A program made the translations under genes and the position numbers. Below the pieces are notes generated by a model. That model was not told the origin of the DNA and searched no databases. It saw only the letters and a list, made by a program, of their open reading frames with translations. From Gammaproteobacteria bacterium (GTDB lineage Bacteria; Pseudomonadota; Gammaproteobacteria; Pseudomonadales; JAUIET01): a DNA stretch of 64,000 nucleotides. The stretch covers positions 247,091 through 311,090 of the forward strand of contig JAUIET010000006.1 of the NCBI GenBank assembly GCA_030429735.1. The letters are read 5' to 3'. This document shows positions 46,402-57,517 of the stretch, one piece after another; within the stretch, counting starts at the first letter, position 1, and every line of letters starts with the position of its first letter.

Positions 46402-49051
46402 CCCCTAGCCATCCATCGGAAGCCGAGTAGAAACACCCGCTCAACTCTAATGGCAAAACCTCTAGCCACTTCAATGCTGGTGTTTGTTCCTTCAACAGCT
46501 CAATCTGTTCACGGTAATTCTCGGGTATTAAATCAGCAACCATTTTCCATTCTCGCAGCGGCACCGAAAGCTGGCTCATCGCCCAAGGGCGCGCAACTCC
46601 TCGCGCATAAGGCACCAGCTTGCCATTTTCTTCGCGTGCCAGCGCGATATCACAGGTTTCTGCACCCAATCGCGTGGGAATATTGACGTCTTCGTCCCAG
46701 TGGTTGTTATTGGCACTTTTCCATGTATATCCCAGCTCCAGCCTAAGCTTGTTAAATTCGGCAAGGCCAGACTTCACCTTTTGCTCTACTTCCGCATTTG
46801 AAGTGGGTCGATCCAATGGCTCCGGAATTGAATTGCCTTCACCATATACACTTTCTACGAGTTCGCGTGCTAACTCGGGCATCTCTAATCCATGATGTAA
46901 CAGCGCCCGAATCGTGCGCCACAATTCGCCCACGTTTGAATACACTGCCTGCGTACCGGGTAACAGAGATTTTAACCAATCTGCATCACTGACTACTGCT
47001 GGATCGGGAGACAGGATGAAGAGGTGAGCTGGTTCTCGCTGTTCTTTGCCATTGGGTTTTGGATTCCCCTGCGCATCGCGCACATGTCGCTGCAATCGAC
47101 CCGCTCGCTGGATGAGGAGATCGATAGGCGCCAAATCACTGATCATTACGTCAAAATCGAGATCAAGGCTCTGCTCAGCAACTTGCGTGGCGATAAGAAC
47201 CTGGCCAACTCTGTCATCTGCTTTCGAACTCTTACCAAAACGATTCAGAACATTTGTCTCTATTCGCTGTCGGTCAATCATCGCATACCGGCTGTGAAAC
47301 AGGTTTATTTGACCGCATGAAAGCCACTCTTGATTCTGCAGACTTTGAAAGGCTCTTTTAGCGTCTCTCACCGTATTGCGCACCCAGCAAACACAGCTGC
47401 CAGCTGACACGGCCTCGCGCACTACCTGCATCACGACTTCTTCGCTATCAAGTCGAGTGATGTTAACTGTACGCCGCACCTCAGCGCGCGTATCAATTTC
47501 ATGCTCCGCGATACCTTCTTGTGATAATTGGGTCATTAACGGGTAGGCGCTCTTCGCCGCTGTTGGTGGCAACTCACTGCCAAGCCCGTCAGCGTACGCT
47601 TGAAGTAGTTCGCTCCGATGGCTGTGCGGTAGCGTGGCCGACAAGAGTATGGCACTGCCGCCCTGTCGAGCGTGCGCAGCAAGAAGGTTCGATAGCAATT
47701 TCTGCATATAGGGGTCATATGCATGTACTTCGTCCACCACTAGAACTTTGTCATGCAGGCCGTGCAGCCGCAGTGATTGATGGCGGGCGGGCAATACGCC
47801 AATGAGAGCCTGATCAATCGTACCCACCCCAACGTTAGCCAACAAAGCTTTCTTGCGATTATCCGCTAACCATTCGTTACAGTACGCGCTGGCAGTGGCT
47901 GCTTGCGGTTCATTTTGCAAGTCAGCTGTTTGGGCAGACAAGCCCACGCTTTGTGCGAACGAATCAGATAAACGACTGGCGCTGTGTGCCAAAACAAGAG
48001 ATGGCAGACTCTGCTCATCGAAGAAGCCGGCATAACAATCACTCAGCCTTTCGTACATTGCATTCGAGGTAGCCATGGTAGGCAAACCGAAGTAGACGCC
48101 GTTGGCTTTTTTGGCTTCCATCAATCGATGCACCAGAACCATGGCCGCTTCTGTCTTGCCGGACCCGGTTACATCCTCAAGAATGAAAAGGTTAGGACCA
48201 TGCCCGAGTGAAATACTGCTCGCCATATTTTGAAGTGGTGTCGGTTCTTCGACAAAGTCGAAGTGCTGTTGTATGCCCGTAAACCTTGCAACCGAACATG
48301 TATTCAGAGCAGCCATCTTGACGGCTTCTGCCGATTGCGGCAAAGCCACTGAATGCCAATAATCATCGATTGACAAGCTTCCAGCTCTGTACGGAAACAC
48401 TGACTGATTGGACCCCAGCCAATCAGCAAGCACCGCGAGACCCGCCAGATTCCATGAAGCCGACCTGAATACTGATCTATCGATATCCTTCAGGGGTGTC
48501 AGCTCCGGCATCAACAGAGACGAAGCATCTCGAAAAAAAGATTCAGCGGCTAACTCATCTTCTTCCAGGCAATGTCTTTTGATCTGCCGGCCCAAATTTT
48601 GGTTGGGAGGATGGCCATGGTGTCCAAAGACAACTTCAAGCCACCCCGTTATGGTTTTACTGTTCGTTGAATGAAATAGATCGCTGGTTCTCTGTATTAG
48701 AACATTCTGCCACATTCCAATGCCGAGGGAATCGTGCCTCACACTATTGGCACAACCCGCAGCGGGCACCAAGGCTGGAGACAAATTTGGAGCAAGGTTT
48801 TGAAACGACCTACAGAATTTTCCCAAATCATGGAGGCTAAGACAAAATGCGAACCATCGCTGCAACCAAATTGGATCAACCTTTAGTTGTTGTGCAATAT
48901 GGGCATTCCGACTGGATGAAGGATCAAGCAATAAAAAGCCCACTGCTGCAACATCCAGACAGTGATAGGGTAGAAGATGGTAGTCGGGACTGCCAGCCTC
49001 ATCCAACTTCGCTGCTTTGCCCCAATATCTATGATAATCCTTGGTGGCCAC
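46385..49051 (-). CDS. cas3: CRISPR-associated helicase-nuclease Cas3, I-E type
   Basis: 888 residues, the same length as E. coli Cas3, from a GTG start with AGAGGAC 6 bases upstream. The N-terminal HD nuclease has LLPYHCLDVAAVGFLL and FCLSLHDLGKFCRSFQ. The SF2 helicase carries Walker A VTGSGKTEAAMVL (about residue 293), DEVHAYD (about 439) and LSATLPHSHR, then QRAGRLQRH as motif VI. It nicks and degrades target DNA after Cascade binding. A 276-base interval separates it from cas8e, so the effector genes have their own promoter. Confidence 0.95.
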   Translation of the reverse strand: MATKDYHRYWGKAAKLDEAGSPDYHLLPYHCLDVAAVGFLLLDPSSSRNAHIAQQLKVDPIWLQRWFAFCLSLHDLGKFCRSFQNLAPNLSPALVPAAGCANSVRHDSLGIGMWQNVLIQRTSDLFHSTNSKTITGWLEVVFGHHGHPPNQNLGRQIKRHCLEEDELAAESFFRDASSLLMPELTPLKDIDRSVFRSASWNLAGLAVLADWLGSNQSVFPYRAGSLSIDDYWHSVALPQSAEAVKMAALNTCSVARFTGIQQHFDFVEEPTPLQNMASSISLGHGPNLFILEDVTGSGKTEAAMVLVHRLMEAKKANGVYFGLPTMATSNAMYERLSDCYAGFFDEQSLPSLVLAHSASRLSDSFAQSVGLSAQTADLQNEPQAATASAYCNEWLADNRKKALLANVGVGTIDQALIGVLPARHQSLRLHGLHDKVLVVDEVHAYDPYMQKLLSNLLAAHARQGGSAILLSATLPHSHRSELLQAYADGLGSELPPTAAKSAYPLMTQLSQEGIAEHEIDTRAEVRRTVNITRLDSEEVVMQVVREAVSAGSCVCWVRNTVRDAKRAFQSLQNQEWLSCGQINLFHSRYAMIDRQRIETNVLNRFGKSSKADDRVGQVLIATQVAEQSLDLDFDVMISDLAPIDLLIQRAGRLQRHVRDAQGNPKPNGKEQREPAHLFILSPDPAVVSDADWLKSLLPGTQAVYSNVGELWRTIRALLHHGLEMPELARELVESVYGEGNSIPEPLDRPTSNAEVEQKVKSGLAEFNKLRLELGYTWKSANNNHWDEDVNIPTRLGAETCDIALAREENGKLVPYARGVARPWAMSQLSVPLREWKMVADLIPENYREQIELLKEQTPALKWLEVLPLELSGCFYSASDGWLGAERPH

Positions 49052-49289
49052 CGCACAGTCCTCTTTAAGTTAAGCATCTCCCTTGCGCTAACTATATCGC
49101 TTTTTTGGCGGATATTGATACTTCTACCATCTGCGTAGAAGACCCTGGCAACAGCATTGCTCAGTACGTAGCACCAACCACACTTCCGCACGGACTGAGG
49201 GTTTCGAGCAGCACAATGTGCGTTGAGGAAGCCAGTTCCTTCAGCACCAACGCAACGCAAACACCACACGAGAATCCACCGCGAACAAA

Positions 49290-49436
49290 GTGACGCGGCG
49301 AATAGTTTGCTTCGCGAAGGTAAAAGAGCAAGGCCGAAGGAGCAAAAATGACTTTTCGCAGAAAAGGCATTTTTGTGTTTGAGGGAACCGGGGACCGGCC
49401 AGCGAGCGCAGCGAAGTAAACTATTCGCCGCGTCAC
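49290..49436. repeat. 147-bp fold-back element (REP/MITE-like) between cas3 and rplQ
   Basis: Bases 49290-49314 (starting GTGACGCGGCGAATAGTTT) pair with 49412-49436 over 25 positions with one mismatch. Inside, CAAAAATG and CATTTTTG pair, and CTTTTC-GCA-GAAAAG forms the tip. The nested structure resembles a non-autonomous repeat of the kind that occurs many times in marine gammaproteobacterial genomes. It may also stop read-through between the ribosomal operon and cas3. Confidence 0.65.
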
Positions 49437-49486
49437 GGATTTAGAAAACCAATCTATCAGAGCGGCTACCACCAAGCCCGAACCAA

Positions 49487-49518
49487 ATAAAAAAGCCCAC
49501 ACATGGCGGGCTTTTCAC
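49487..49518 (-). terminator. Rho-independent terminator after rplQ
   Basis: On the minus strand AAAAGCCC and GGGCTTTT pair around a CCATGTG loop region and are followed by a run of T. It lies about 20 bases after the rplQ stop and closes the alpha operon. It reads in the direction of cas3, so it also insulates the CRISPR system from ribosomal transcription. Confidence 0.85.
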
Positions 49519-49536
49519 AACGTTAGCAGAAGACGT

Positions 49537-49947
49537 TTAGTTCTCTTCCACCGCATCATCGTCATCATCAAAATCCGGCTCTTCCGGAATCGGACGATCA
49601 ACCAACTCAACGTAAGCCATGGGTGCGGCATCCCCAGCGCGTAAACCGCATTTCAGAATACGCAAATAACCACCGGGTCGAGACTCGTACCGCGGACCCA
49701 GCTCAGTGAACAACTTGCCCACCGCCTTCTTGTCACGCAACCTATCAAATGCCAAGCGGCGATTCGCAACTGAATCTTCTTTAGCGAGAGTAATCAGCGG
49801 CTCTGCAACGCGGCGTAGTTCTTTGGCCTTTGGCAAAGTCGTTTTAATCAACTCATGCTCAACCAAAGACGCCGTCATGTTACGGAACATCGCTTTGCGG
49901 TGAGAACTGTTGCGGTTTAACTGACGACCGCTTTGACGATGACGCAT
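49537..49947 (-). CDS. rplQ: 50S ribosomal protein L17
   Basis: 136 residues (E. coli 127). [20 protein letters not shown] is the universal start, with [20 protein letters not shown] following. The C-terminal tail is unusually acidic ([12 protein letters not shown]) and accounts for the extra length. It is the last gene of the alpha operon, 30 bases after rpoA. Confidence 0.96.
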   Translation of the reverse strand: MRHRQSGRQLNRNSSHRKAMFRNMTASLVEHELIKTTLPKAKELRRVAEPLITLAKEDSVANRRLAFDRLRDKKAVGKLFTELGPRYESRPGGYLRILKCGLRAGDAAPMAYVELVDRPIPEEPDFDDDDDAVEEN

Positions 49948-49977
49948 GTGTTTTTACCTAATATTTTCTATGGACGC

Positions 49978-50982
49978 TTAAGAAGCCAGAACGCGTTCGT
50001 CGTTCTTCAGGCTTGCTGGTGGCCAGCTTTCAAGGCGCAGACCCAACTGCAAACCGCGAGAAGCCAATACATCCTTAATTTCAGTCAAAGACTTTTTACC
50101 AAGGTTTGGTGTTTTCAGCAATTCAACTTCAGTACGCTGAACCAAATCGCCTATGTAGTAAATACTTTCCGCTTTCAGGCAGTTGGCTGAGCGCACAGTC
50201 AACTCCAGATCATCAACTGGGCGCAACAGAATCGGGTCAATCGCGTCTTCCACTTCTTGTGGCTCATCCGACGTATCACTTTCCAGGTCAACGAATACAG
50301 CCAGTTGCTGTTGGAGAATGGTAGCCGCGCGACGAATCGCTTCCTCTGGATCAATTGTTCCATCCGTGCGAAGGTCGAGCACCAGCTTGTCCAGATCGGT
50401 GCGCTGCTCTACACGAGCGCTTTCAACAACATAAGACACCTGTTGCACAGGGCTGAAGGAAGCATCTAACACCAGACGACCGATAGAGCGGGTTTCATCC
50501 TCGCCTTGATTGCGTGAATCAGCCGGTACGTATCCGCGGCCACTCTCAACCGTCAAACGCATGTTCAACGTGCCGTTGTCGTTTAGCTGGGCTATCACGT
50601 GGTCGGGGTTTTTAACCTCAACATCGGCTTCCAGTTGCAGGTCGCCAGCGGTTACAACACAAGGGCCTACTTTGTTCAAGGTCAGCGTAGCTGAGTCTTT
50701 GCCTTCCATCTGGATGGCAACACCTTTGATGTTCAGCAGGATATCAATAACGTCTTCCTGAACGCCTTCCATGGTGCTGTATTCGTGCAGCACACCATCG
50801 ATGTCTACTTCTGTGATCGCGCAGCCAGGCATGGACGACAGCAATATGCGTCGCAGCGCGCTGCCCAGAGTGTGACCAAAACCGCGCTCCAAAGGCTCCA
50901 GCACAACTTTCGCCTGTGTTTCGCTAACGTCCTGCACATCAATGACGCGTGGGGTTAAAAATTCCGTTACGGCACTTTGCAT
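49978..50982 (-). CDS. rpoA: RNA polymerase alpha subunit
   Basis: 334 residues (E. coli 329). The N-terminal assembly domain shows [20 protein letters not shown]. The C-terminal domain (about 250-325) has [20 protein letters not shown] and [18 protein letters not shown], which bind UP elements and activators. It follows rpsD after 53 bases. Nothing unusual seen. Confidence 0.97.
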   Translation of the reverse strand: MQSAVTEFLTPRVIDVQDVSETQAKVVLEPLERGFGHTLGSALRRILLSSMPGCAITEVDIDGVLHEYSTMEGVQEDVIDILLNIKGVAIQMEGKDSATLTLNKVGPCVVTAGDLQLEADVEVKNPDHVIAQLNDNGTLNMRLTVESGRGYVPADSRNQGEDETRSIGRLVLDASFSPVQQVSYVVESARVEQRTDLDKLVLDLRTDGTIDPEEAIRRAATILQQQLAVFVDLESDTSDEPQEVEDAIDPILLRPVDDLELTVRSANCLKAESIYYIGDLVQRTEVELLKTPNLGKKSLTEIKDVLASRGLQLGLRLESWPPASLKNDERVLAS

Positions 50983-51035
50983 ATGAACACCTGTTGCACT
51001 AATTTCAATGTGGGCTTGTATTGCTTAAACGCTAC

Positions 51036-51656
51036 TTACTTCGAGTACAGCTCGACAATAAGGTTTTCGTTGATTTCCGGTGGCAAATCATCACGTTCCG
51101 GTACACGCTTAAACGTGCCAGACATTTTGCTTGCATCCATTTCAATCCAGTCTGGCTCACCACGCTGTGCAGCCAAGGCTAATGCAGACTGCACCCGCAA
51201 CTGCTTCTGGGATTTCTCGCGAACGGATATAACATCACCAGCTGCTACGGTATACGACGCAATATTTACGGCCTGGCCATTCACCATAATCGCTTTGTGA
51301 GCAACCAGTTGGCGCGCTTCCGCTCGGGTTGAGCCATAGCCCATTCTATACACTACGTTATCCAACCGTGTTTCCAGCAACTGCAGCAAGTTTTCGCCCG
51401 TTGCCCCTTTTTGTCGTGCAGCTTTCTTGTAGTAGTTGCGAAACTGCTTCTCCAACACGCCGTACAAGCGACGAACTTTCTGCTTTTCACGCAACTGAAC
51501 CCCGTAGTCCGACAAACGACCACGTCGAATGCCATGCTGACCTGGTGCAGTTTCTATCTTGCACTTGGCATCAATCGGTCGCACACCACTCTTCAGAAAC
51601 AGGTCAGTTCCTTCACGACGTGAGAGTTTGCAGGTAGGTCCTAAATATCTGGCCAT
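51036..51656 (-). CDS. rpsD: 30S ribosomal protein S4
   Basis: 206 residues, the E. coli length. [20 protein letters not shown] starts the protein and the S4 RNA-binding domain is [20 protein letters not shown] (about residues 94-113). S4 nucleates 30S assembly and in E. coli represses this operon by binding its leader. Twelve bases separate it from rpsK. Confidence 0.97.
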   Translation of the reverse strand: MARYLGPTCKLSRREGTDLFLKSGVRPIDAKCKIETAPGQHGIRRGRLSDYGVQLREKQKVRRLYGVLEKQFRNYYKKAARQKGATGENLLQLLETRLDNVVYRMGYGSTRAEARQLVAHKAIMVNGQAVNIASYTVAAGDVISVREKSQKQLRVQSALALAAQRGEPDWIEMDASKMSGTFKRVPERDDLPPEINENLIVELYSK

Positions 51657-51668
51657 TTCTTTGACTCC

Positions 51669-52061
51669 CTATACGCGTCGCTTTTTCGGCGGACGGCAGC
51701 CGTTGTGTGGAATAGGCGTTACATCTTCAATATTGCTGATGGTGTAGCCACAATTGTTGAGCGCACGAATAGCTGATTCACGGCCTGGCCCCGGACCTTT
51801 CACTCGTACATCGAGATTTTGCAATCCATATTCTTGCGCGGCTGTACCGGCACGCTCTGCAGCAACCTGCGCAGCAAACGGCGTGCTTTTGCGCGAGCCA
51901 CGAAAGCCTGAACCACCTGATGTTGCCCAGCTTAATGCATTACCCTGCCGATCAGTGATCGTAACAATCGTGTTGTTGAACGACGCGTGGATATGCGCAA
52001 TTCCGTCGGCCACTGTCTTTTTGACCTTTTTCTTTGTACCTTTTGCGGATGGCTTGGCCAT
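51669..52061 (-). CDS. rpsK: 30S ribosomal protein S11
   Basis: 130 residues (E. coli 129). [20 protein letters not shown] and the C-terminal [11 protein letters not shown] are both conserved. S11 lies on the 30S platform and contacts S7 and the E-site. It follows rpsM after 46 bases in the alpha operon. Confidence 0.97.
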   Translation of the reverse strand: MAKPSAKGTKKKVKKTVADGIAHIHASFNNTIVTITDRQGNALSWATSGGSGFRGSRKSTPFAAQVAAERAGTAAQEYGLQNLDVRVKGPGPGRESAIRALNNCGYTISNIEDVTPIPHNGCRPPKKRRV

Positions 52062-52107
52062 GATCTACCTTCTTGGTTAACTCGTCTCTACGCTGCGGAT
52101 GCGGGCG

Positions 52108-52464
52108 TTATTTACGGATTGGCTTACGTGGGCCTTTGCGCGTGCGCGCATTCGTCTTGGTGCGCTGACCGCGTAGCGGCAGGCTCTTACGATGACGCAG
52201 GCCCCGGTAGCAGCCCAAATCCAGCAGGCGCTTGATATTCATTGACACTTCGCGACGCAAATCACCTTCAATAATAAGCGCAGAGATCGCCTGGCGTAAG
52301 TTGTCCATGTCGCCTTCCGTCAGGTCTGCGATCTTGGTTTGCTGATCAATTCCAGTGGACGCACACAGCTGCTTGGCTGTCGTACGACCAATACCAAAGA
52401 TGTACGTCAGTGAAATCACTGCGTGCTTATGATCCGGAATGTTGACACCGCCGATACGTGCCAT
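52108..52464 (-). CDS. rpsM: 30S ribosomal protein S13
   Basis: 118 residues, the E. coli length. [20 protein letters not shown] starts it and [20 protein letters not shown] is the basic C-terminal tail that touches P-site tRNA. It is the first gene of the alpha operon; 116 bases separate it from rpmJ, space enough for a promoter or the S4 target, which I could not fold with confidence. Confidence 0.97.
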   Translation of the reverse strand: MARIGGVNIPDHKHAVISLTYIFGIGRTTAKQLCASTGIDQQTKIADLTEGDMDNLRQAISALIIEGDLRREVSMNIKRLLDLGCYRGLRHRKSLPLRGQRTKTNARTRKGPRKPIRK

Positions 52465-52580
52465 ACTTTTACTCCAATGCTTTCGTTATGCGCTTTGTGT
52501 TGGCGTACCAGCCAAAAAAGGCGCGATATAGTATCTCTAAACTATTGATTTATCAATAACAATCGATATTCAACGCTGAA

Positions 52581-52697
52581 TTAGCCTTGCCTTTGTTTGT
52601 GCCGCGGCTCAGCCTTGCAAATCACCCGCACAACACCTTTGCGTCTGACCACTTTGCAATTACGGCAAATCTTCTTAACTGATGCTCTAACTTTCAT
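52581..52697 (-). CDS. rpmJ: 50S ribosomal protein L36
   Basis: 38 residues, too short for most gene lists but unmistakable: [20 protein letters not shown] is followed by a Cys and His in [19 protein letters not shown]. The C-x2-C (Cys11, Cys14), Cys27 and His33 form the zinc-binding version of L36. It sits 25 bases after secY as the last gene of the spc operon. Confidence 0.96.
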   Translation of the reverse strand: MKVRASVKKICRNCKVVRRKGVVRVICKAEPRHKQRQG

Positions 52698-52722
52698 TTC
52701 ACTTACCTATCAAGCTCCGCCG

Positions 52723-54045
52723 CTACCGGCCAAACGTCTTCATATTTGACTTTTTCATCAACGATTCGTACTGCGTCGACATCAAATGAGATTGCACCTG
52801 GGACATGAAGTCCATCAAGACCACAACAACAATCAGCAACGAGGTGCCACCCAAATAAAACGGCACGTTCCAGAACACCACCAGAAACTGCGGCAGCAAA
52901 CATACCAGGGCCATGTAAATCGAACCAAACAGCGTCAAACGCGTCAGAACGTTATCTATATAGGTTGCTGTTTGAGCCCCGGGGCGAATACCGGGCAAAA
53001 ACGCACCGGAGCGCTTCAAATTATCAGCCACATCAGACGGATTAAACATCAAGGCCGTGTAGAAGAAGCAGAAAAAGATGATCAGTGCGGTAAACAAAAT
53101 GATGTTCAATGGCTGGCCCGGGCCAATAACCAAAGCAAATTCCTGCAGCCAATCCATATCGCTGGCTGATTGACCGAACCATTGGGCCAATGACGCCGGG
53201 AATAACAAGATACTGGACGCGAAGATCGCTGGTATCACACCTGACATATTGACTTTCAGTGGCAAGTGGCTGCTTTGCGCCTGCATCATGCGGCGGCCCT
53301 GCTGCCGCTTGGCGTAGTTAATCGTAATACGCCGTTGCCCACGTTCGATACGAACAATCAGGTAGATAACGCCAATAGCGATAACCAGAATGCCAAGCAA
53401 TACGAGAATGCTTAGCTCACCCTGCCGAGCCTGCTCCAGTGATTGACCGATAGCACTTGGTAAGCCTGCGACGATGCCTGCGAAAATCAGCATTGAGATA
53501 CCGTTGCCAATACCTCGCTCGGTAATCTGCTCGCCAAGCCACATCATAAAAACGGCGCCGGTAACCAGGGAGGTGATCGACACGAAGTAGAATGTAAAGC
53601 CTGGCGCAAAGGCCAAGCCCTGGCCCGCCATGCCTACCGACATACCAGTGCCCTGGATAAGAGCTAGCAGCACGGTGCCATAACGCGTGTATTGTGTAAT
53701 CTTGCGGCGGCCTGCCTCACCTTCTTTTTTCAAGGCTTCCAGCGAGGGGGTTACCGCGGTCATCAACTGCATAATAATAGACGCAGAGATATACGGCATG
53801 ATGCCCAGCGCCAGGATACTCATGCGTTCCAGCGCGCCACCGGAGAACATATTGGCTAAGCCAATAATCGTACCCTGGTTCTGATTGAACAGCGCCTCAA
53901 GTTGATCAGGGTTAATACCCGGTACCGGAATATGAGTACCTATACGGTAAACAATAATGGCCATAAACAAAAAGCGCACACGCGCCCATAGCTCGCCGAG
54001 GCCAGCTTGATTGGGTACATTTTGTTGTGCGCCTTTTTTAGCCAT
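52723..54045 (-). CDS. secY: Protein translocase subunit SecY
   Basis: 440 residues with ten membrane helices. [20 protein letters not shown] is the conserved first helix region and [16 protein letters not shown] segments ([20 protein letters not shown]) follow in the middle. It forms the channel of the Sec translocon in the inner membrane. It starts 4 bases after the rplO stop. Confidence 0.97.
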   Translation of the reverse strand: MAKKGAQQNVPNQAGLGELWARVRFLFMAIIVYRIGTHIPVPGINPDQLEALFNQNQGTIIGLANMFSGGALERMSILALGIMPYISASIIMQLMTAVTPSLEALKKEGEAGRRKITQYTRYGTVLLALIQGTGMSVGMAGQGLAFAPGFTFYFVSITSLVTGAVFMMWLGEQITERGIGNGISMLIFAGIVAGLPSAIGQSLEQARQGELSILVLLGILVIAIGVIYLIVRIERGQRRITINYAKRQQGRRMMQAQSSHLPLKVNMSGVIPAIFASSILLFPASLAQWFGQSASDMDWLQEFALVIGPGQPLNIILFTALIIFFCFFYTALMFNPSDVADNLKRSGAFLPGIRPGAQTATYIDNVLTRLTLFGSIYMALVCLLPQFLVVFWNVPFYLGGTSLLIVVVVLMDFMSQVQSHLMSTQYESLMKKSNMKTFGR

Positions 54046-54049
54046 GGTT

Positions 54050-54505
54050 TCAGCTCTCTATCGAGCCGCCCGCTTTTTCTATGGCATCACGTGCACCTTT
54101 GGTGACCGCGATACCTTGAAGTTTCACTGCTTTCTTAAGCTCACCAGACAAAAACACTTTTGCTCTAAGCATGTTGTCATTGATCAGGTCTGCATCCTTC
54201 AGCGCCTGTAACGTTACTACGTCGGCATTGACTGAGTTTAACTCTGACAAGCGCACCTCTGCAGTCGTTCGCGCCATCCGAGACGTAAAGCCGTACTTCG
54301 GCAAACGCTTCTGCAGTGGCATCTGGCCGCCCTCGAAACCGGGTCGTACACGGCCGCCGGAACGGGACTTTTGCCCTTTATGGCCACGGCCACAGGTTTT
54401 TCCGGAACCGCTGCCAATACCACGCCCAACGCGCTTGGCCTCCTTTTTATGGCCAGGTGCGGCGCTCAGCGAATTTAATCGCATTCTGTCGTCTGCTTCA
54501 GCCAT
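54050..54505 (-). CDS. rplO: 50S ribosomal protein L15
   Basis: 151 residues from an ATG that overlaps the rpmD stop (TAATG), so translation is coupled. E. coli L15 (144) starts at the residue equivalent to [11 protein letters not shown], seven codons later, so the true start could be the internal ATG. The glycine-rich core [20 protein letters not shown] is present. Confidence 0.94.
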   Translation of the reverse strand: MAEADDRMRLNSLSAAPGHKKEAKRVGRGIGSGSGKTCGRGHKGQKSRSGGRVRPGFEGGQMPLQKRLPKYGFTSRMARTTAEVRLSELNSVNADVVTLQALKDADLINDNMLRAKVFLSGELKKAVKLQGIAVTKGARDAIEKAGGSIES

Positions 54506-54696
54506 TACGCGCTCTCTTCCACTTTTAACAAATAGATTGCTTTATTAATCATGCCGCGATTGGCCGCAGTGTCCTTAACTTCCACACTGTGCCCGATACG
54601 TCGCAAGCCCAGCCCAGCCACACAGGCTTTGTGCGACTTAAGGCGTCCATTGGTGCTTTTCACCAGCGTTACTTTAATCATATTTGAATCTGCCAT
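54505..54696 (-). CDS. rpmD: 50S ribosomal protein L30
   Basis: 63 residues from the ATG at 54696; a GTG three codons upstream (54705) is possible, but [14 protein letters not shown] fits the family better (E. coli 59). [20 protein letters not shown] is the conserved RNA-binding stretch. It lies between rpsE and rplO, whose start it overlaps. Confidence 0.93.
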   Translation of the reverse strand: MADSNMIKVTLVKSTNGRLKSHKACVAGLGLRRIGHSVEVKDTAANRGMINKAIYLLKVEESA

Positions 54697-54710
54697 ATCG
54701 CTCACCCGGC

Positions 54711-55220
54711 CTAATTCAGGATGTCTTCGACGGATTTGCCGCGTTTGGCCGCCACTTCGTCTGGCGACCGCATAGACTTCAAACCTTCAAACGTTGCACG
54801 AACCACGTTTACCGGATTCGTTGAGCCATAACACTTGGCCAATACGTTGTGCACACCCGCCAATTCCAACACCGCGCGCATTGCACCTCCGGCAATAACA
54901 CCGGTACCGTCAGAGGCAGGCTGCATATAAACTTTTGATGCTCCATGACGCGCTTTGATCGGGTATTGGATGGTGCTGCCATTCAGGTCAACATCAATCA
55001 TGTTGCGACGGGCCGCTTCCATGGCTTTCTGAATCGCAACCGGCACTTCTCTCGCCTTGCCACGACCATAGCCTACTCGGCCATTCCCATCACCAACCAC
55101 GGTTAACGCGGTGAAACCGAAGATACGGCCACCTTTTACGACTTTTGCAACCCGGTTCACCTGAACCAGCTTTTCTTGCAAGCCTTCGCCGTTTTTGTCT
55201 TTCGCGTCTAAAAATGCCAT
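54711..55220 (-). CDS. rpsE: 30S ribosomal protein S5
   Basis: 169 residues (E. coli 167). [20 protein letters not shown] is the double-stranded-RNA-binding start and [20 protein letters not shown] the conserved C-terminal fold. S5 acts in decoding fidelity. It follows rplR after 34 bases. Confidence 0.96.
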   Translation of the reverse strand: MAFLDAKDKNGEGLQEKLVQVNRVAKVVKGGRIFGFTALTVVGDGNGRVGYGRGKAREVPVAIQKAMEAARRNMIDVDLNGSTIQYPIKARHGASKVYMQPASDGTGVIAGGAMRAVLELAGVHNVLAKCYGSTNPVNVVRATFEGLKSMRSPDEVAAKRGKSVEDILN

Positions 55221-55254
55221 TACTTAACCCTTTAGTCAGAACGCAACAGCGCCC

Positions 55255-55605
55255 TTAAAATTCCAGTCCGTTTTCGCGCGCCGAATCCGCCAACGCCTTA
55301 ACACGACCGTGGTATTTGTACCCGGCGCGATCAAATGCAACCTTCTCGATGCCAGCGCTCTTGGCACGCTCAGCAATCAATTTGCCCACCGCTTCTGCAG
55401 CGCTTATATTGCCGGTTTTCTCAAGCTTGAGATCCTTGTCGAGTGTTGATGCACTGGCCAACACTTTGTCACCTTTAGCCGTGAACACCTGCGCATACAT
55501 ATGCCGCGGTGTACGGTGCACGCTGAGACGGCTCACATCCAGGTTTCGGATATGAGCTCGCCCGCGTCTTGCGCGTCGAAGTCTGGAATCGTTCTTTACA
55601 CTCAT
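55255..55605 (-). CDS. rplR: 50S ribosomal protein L18
   Basis: 116 residues (E. coli 117). [15 protein letters not shown] and [20 protein letters not shown] are conserved; it binds 5S rRNA together with L5. It lies 65 bases after rplF. Confidence 0.96.
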   Translation of the reverse strand: MSVKNDSRLRRARRGRAHIRNLDVSRLSVHRTPRHMYAQVFTAKGDKVLASASTLDKDLKLEKTGNISAAEAVGKLIAERAKSAGIEKVAFDRAGYKYHGRVKALADSARENGLEF

Positions 55606-55670
55606 TGTCTTACTCGTTTACCTGCTGCCCATTCGTGAAAGGACTCTGCGTTAGGTCTGTCTTTTACCCG

Positions 55671-56204
55671 TTACTTTTTCTTGGCTTCTTTGCGCCGTAC
55701 ATATTCATCAGCGTATCGAACACCTTTGCCCTTATAAGGCTCGGGTGGGCGAAATGCGCGAATTTCAGCTGCCGCCTGCCCCAATAGTTGCTTGTCAATT
55801 GAACTCAATACAATCTCTGTTTGACTGGGCGTTTCCGCACTCACACCTTCCGGCAGCTCGTAATCGATCGGGTGCGAAAATCCAAGCACAAGATTCAATT
55901 TCTTGCCCTGCGCACTGGCACGATAACCAACGCCATTCAACTGCAGCTTCTTCTGAAAACCTTCAGCAACACCAACCACCATATTGTTGACCAGCGAGCG
56001 AAAGGTACCAGCCATCGCCTTGGACGCGCGAGCGTCATCTTTCGCTGCGAATGTCAGATTGCCGTCTTCTTGCTCAATCTTCACCAACGGATTGATGTTC
56101 AGCTGCAGACTGCCTTTACTGCCTTTCACAGAGATCTGTGTGTCATCCAGACTCACTTCTACACCTTTCGGCAGTTCTACTGGATTACTTGCTACTCTGG
56201 ACAT
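55671..56204 (-). CDS. rplF: 50S ribosomal protein L6
   Basis: 177 residues, the E. coli length. [20 protein letters not shown] opens the first domain and the tail [20 protein letters not shown] is the universal C-terminal signature near the sarcin-ricin loop. It follows rpsH after 33 bases. Confidence 0.97.
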   Translation of the reverse strand: MSRVASNPVELPKGVEVSLDDTQISVKGSKGSLQLNINPLVKIEQEDGNLTFAAKDDARASKAMAGTFRSLVNNMVVGVAEGFQKKLQLNGVGYRASAQGKKLNLVLGFSHPIDYELPEGVSAETPSQTEIVLSSIDKQLLGQAAAEIRAFRPPEPYKGKGVRYADEYVRRKEAKKK

Positions 56205-56237
56205 TGTTCTCTCGCCTTATACGTTACCGACACCGAA

Positions 56238-56636
56238 TTAAAAAACGGTGCACAGCACCTCACCACCAATACCGGCATTGCGCGCCGCACGATCTGTCAT
56301 CACACCCTTACTGGTCGATACAATCGCTACACCCAAACCGCCACGTATTGACGGAATAGAATCTTTGCCTGAGTACAAACGCAAGCCGGGGCGACTGGCC
56401 CGATCAATTTCTGATATGACTGCTTTACCCTGGTGGTACTTCAAATTAATGGTCAACTCAGCTTTATTACCTTCCGATTCGGAAACCGCAAAATCATTAA
56501 TATAACCTTCTTCCTGCAGCACCTTGGCTACAGCAACTTTAATCTTCGATGACGGCATCGCCACAGAAACCTTGGCAGCCATCTGCGCATTTCGTATTCG
56601 CGTCAGCATATCGGCGATAGGGTCTTGCATACTCAT
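56238..56636 (-). CDS. rpsH: 30S ribosomal protein S8
   Basis: 132 residues (E. coli 130). [20 protein letters not shown] is the standard start and [20 protein letters not shown] the standard end. S8 binds 16S rRNA and in E. coli represses the spc operon by binding near rplE. It lies 29 bases after rpsN. Confidence 0.97.
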   Translation of the reverse strand: MSMQDPIADMLTRIRNAQMAAKVSVAMPSSKIKVAVAKVLQEEGYINDFAVSESEGNKAELTINLKYHQGKAVISEIDRASRPGLRLYSGKDSIPSIRGGLGVAIVSTSKGVMTDRAARNAGIGGEVLCTVF

Positions 56637-56665
56637 AACTATTCTCCGCTTGGCTCTCTAGCCGT

Positions 56666-56971
56666 TTACCAGCTGGCCTTGACCAATCCAGGGATGTCCC
56701 CTTTCATGGCATGCTCGCGCAATTTATTTCGACACAATCCGAACTTGCGATAAACACCATGCGGCCGACCGGTAATCTGGCAGCGACGCACACCGCGGCA
56801 TGGGCTAGCATTGCGAGGCAGCTTCTGCAATCCAATTTGCGCTTCCCACACTTCTTCATCAGTTGATTGTGGGTTCTTCAGAATCGCCTTCAGTGCAGCG
56901 CGCTTTGCAGCGTATTTTTCAACTGTCTTCTGGCGCTTCTTCTCTCGCGCAACCATAGATGCCTTTGCCAT
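56666..56971 (-). CDS. rpsN: 30S ribosomal protein S14 (zinc-free form)
   Basis: 101 residues, the E. coli length and the long, zinc-independent form: the C-x2-C motif of the short form is absent. [20 protein letters not shown] and [10 protein letters not shown] are conserved. It sits 6 bases after rplE. Confidence 0.96.
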   Translation of the reverse strand: MAKASMVAREKKRQKTVEKYAAKRAALKAILKNPQSTDEEVWEAQIGLQKLPRNASPCRGVRRCQITGRPHGVYRKFGLCRNKLREHAMKGDIPGLVKASW

Positions 56972-56977
56972 TGAGTA

Positions 56978-57517
56978 CTAACCTCTGAACGGAAAATTAA
57001 ATGCTTTTAATAACGCACGACCTTCGTCATCCGTGCGCGCCGACGTGGTCACAACAATGTCCAGGCCGCGCAGTTTATCAATCTTGTCGTAATCGATTTC
57101 AGGGAACATGATTTGTTCGGTCACGCCCATTGCGAAGTTTCCGCGTCCATCAAATGATTTCGGGCTTAGGCCACGAAAGTCACGAATTCGAGGGATCGAA
57201 ATATTGATCAAACGATCAAGAAACTCGTACATACGCGCACTGCGCAAGGTCACCTTGGCGCCAATTGGCCAGCCATCACGAATCTTAAAACCCGCAATGG
57301 ATTTACGCGCCTTGGTCACCACTGCTTTTTGACCTGCAATTTTCTCAAGGTCACCCAGTGCATGCTCCAACACCTTCTTGTCGCCAACCGCTTCACCCAA
57401 ACCCATGTTAAGGGTGATTTTGGTCACTCTTGGAACTTCCATCACGTTCTTCAAGCCCAGCTCTTGCTGCAGCTTGGCACGCAACTCGCTCTTGTAAAGC
57501 TCTTCTAATCTAGCCAT
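56978..57517 (-). CDS. rplE: 50S ribosomal protein L5
   Basis: 179 residues, the E. coli length. [20 protein letters not shown] and [20 protein letters not shown] are conserved; L5 binds 5S rRNA at the central protuberance. Its first base overlaps the rplX stop. The RNA around its start is the S8 repressor target in E. coli. Confidence 0.97.
   Translation of the reverse strand: MARLEELYKSELRAKLQQELGLKNVMEVPRVTKITLNMGLGEAVGDKKVLEHALGDLEKIAGQKAVVTKARKSIAGFKIRDGWPIGAKVTLRSARMYEFLDRLINISIPRIRDFRGLSPKSFDGRGNFAMGVTEQIMFPEIDYDKIDKLRGLDIVVTTSARTDDEGRALLKAFNFPFRG

Larger units (their letters stand above)
49052..49536. other. 485-base interval between cas3 and rplQ
   Basis: The interval holds, from high to low coordinate, the rplQ terminator (49487-49518), a fold-back element (49290-49436) and the cas3 5' region. 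On the minus strand TATAGT near 49104 could be a cas3 -10, but its -35 is weak. An apparent 113-codon minus-strand frame (49161-49502) runs through the fold-back element and is treated as an artefact of it. No gene is supported here. Confidence 0.6.

Noticed and set aside
49161..49502. 113-codon minus-strand frame between cas3 and rplQ
   Set aside because: It runs through the fold-back element and the terminator, has no ribosome site, and looks like a translated repeat.
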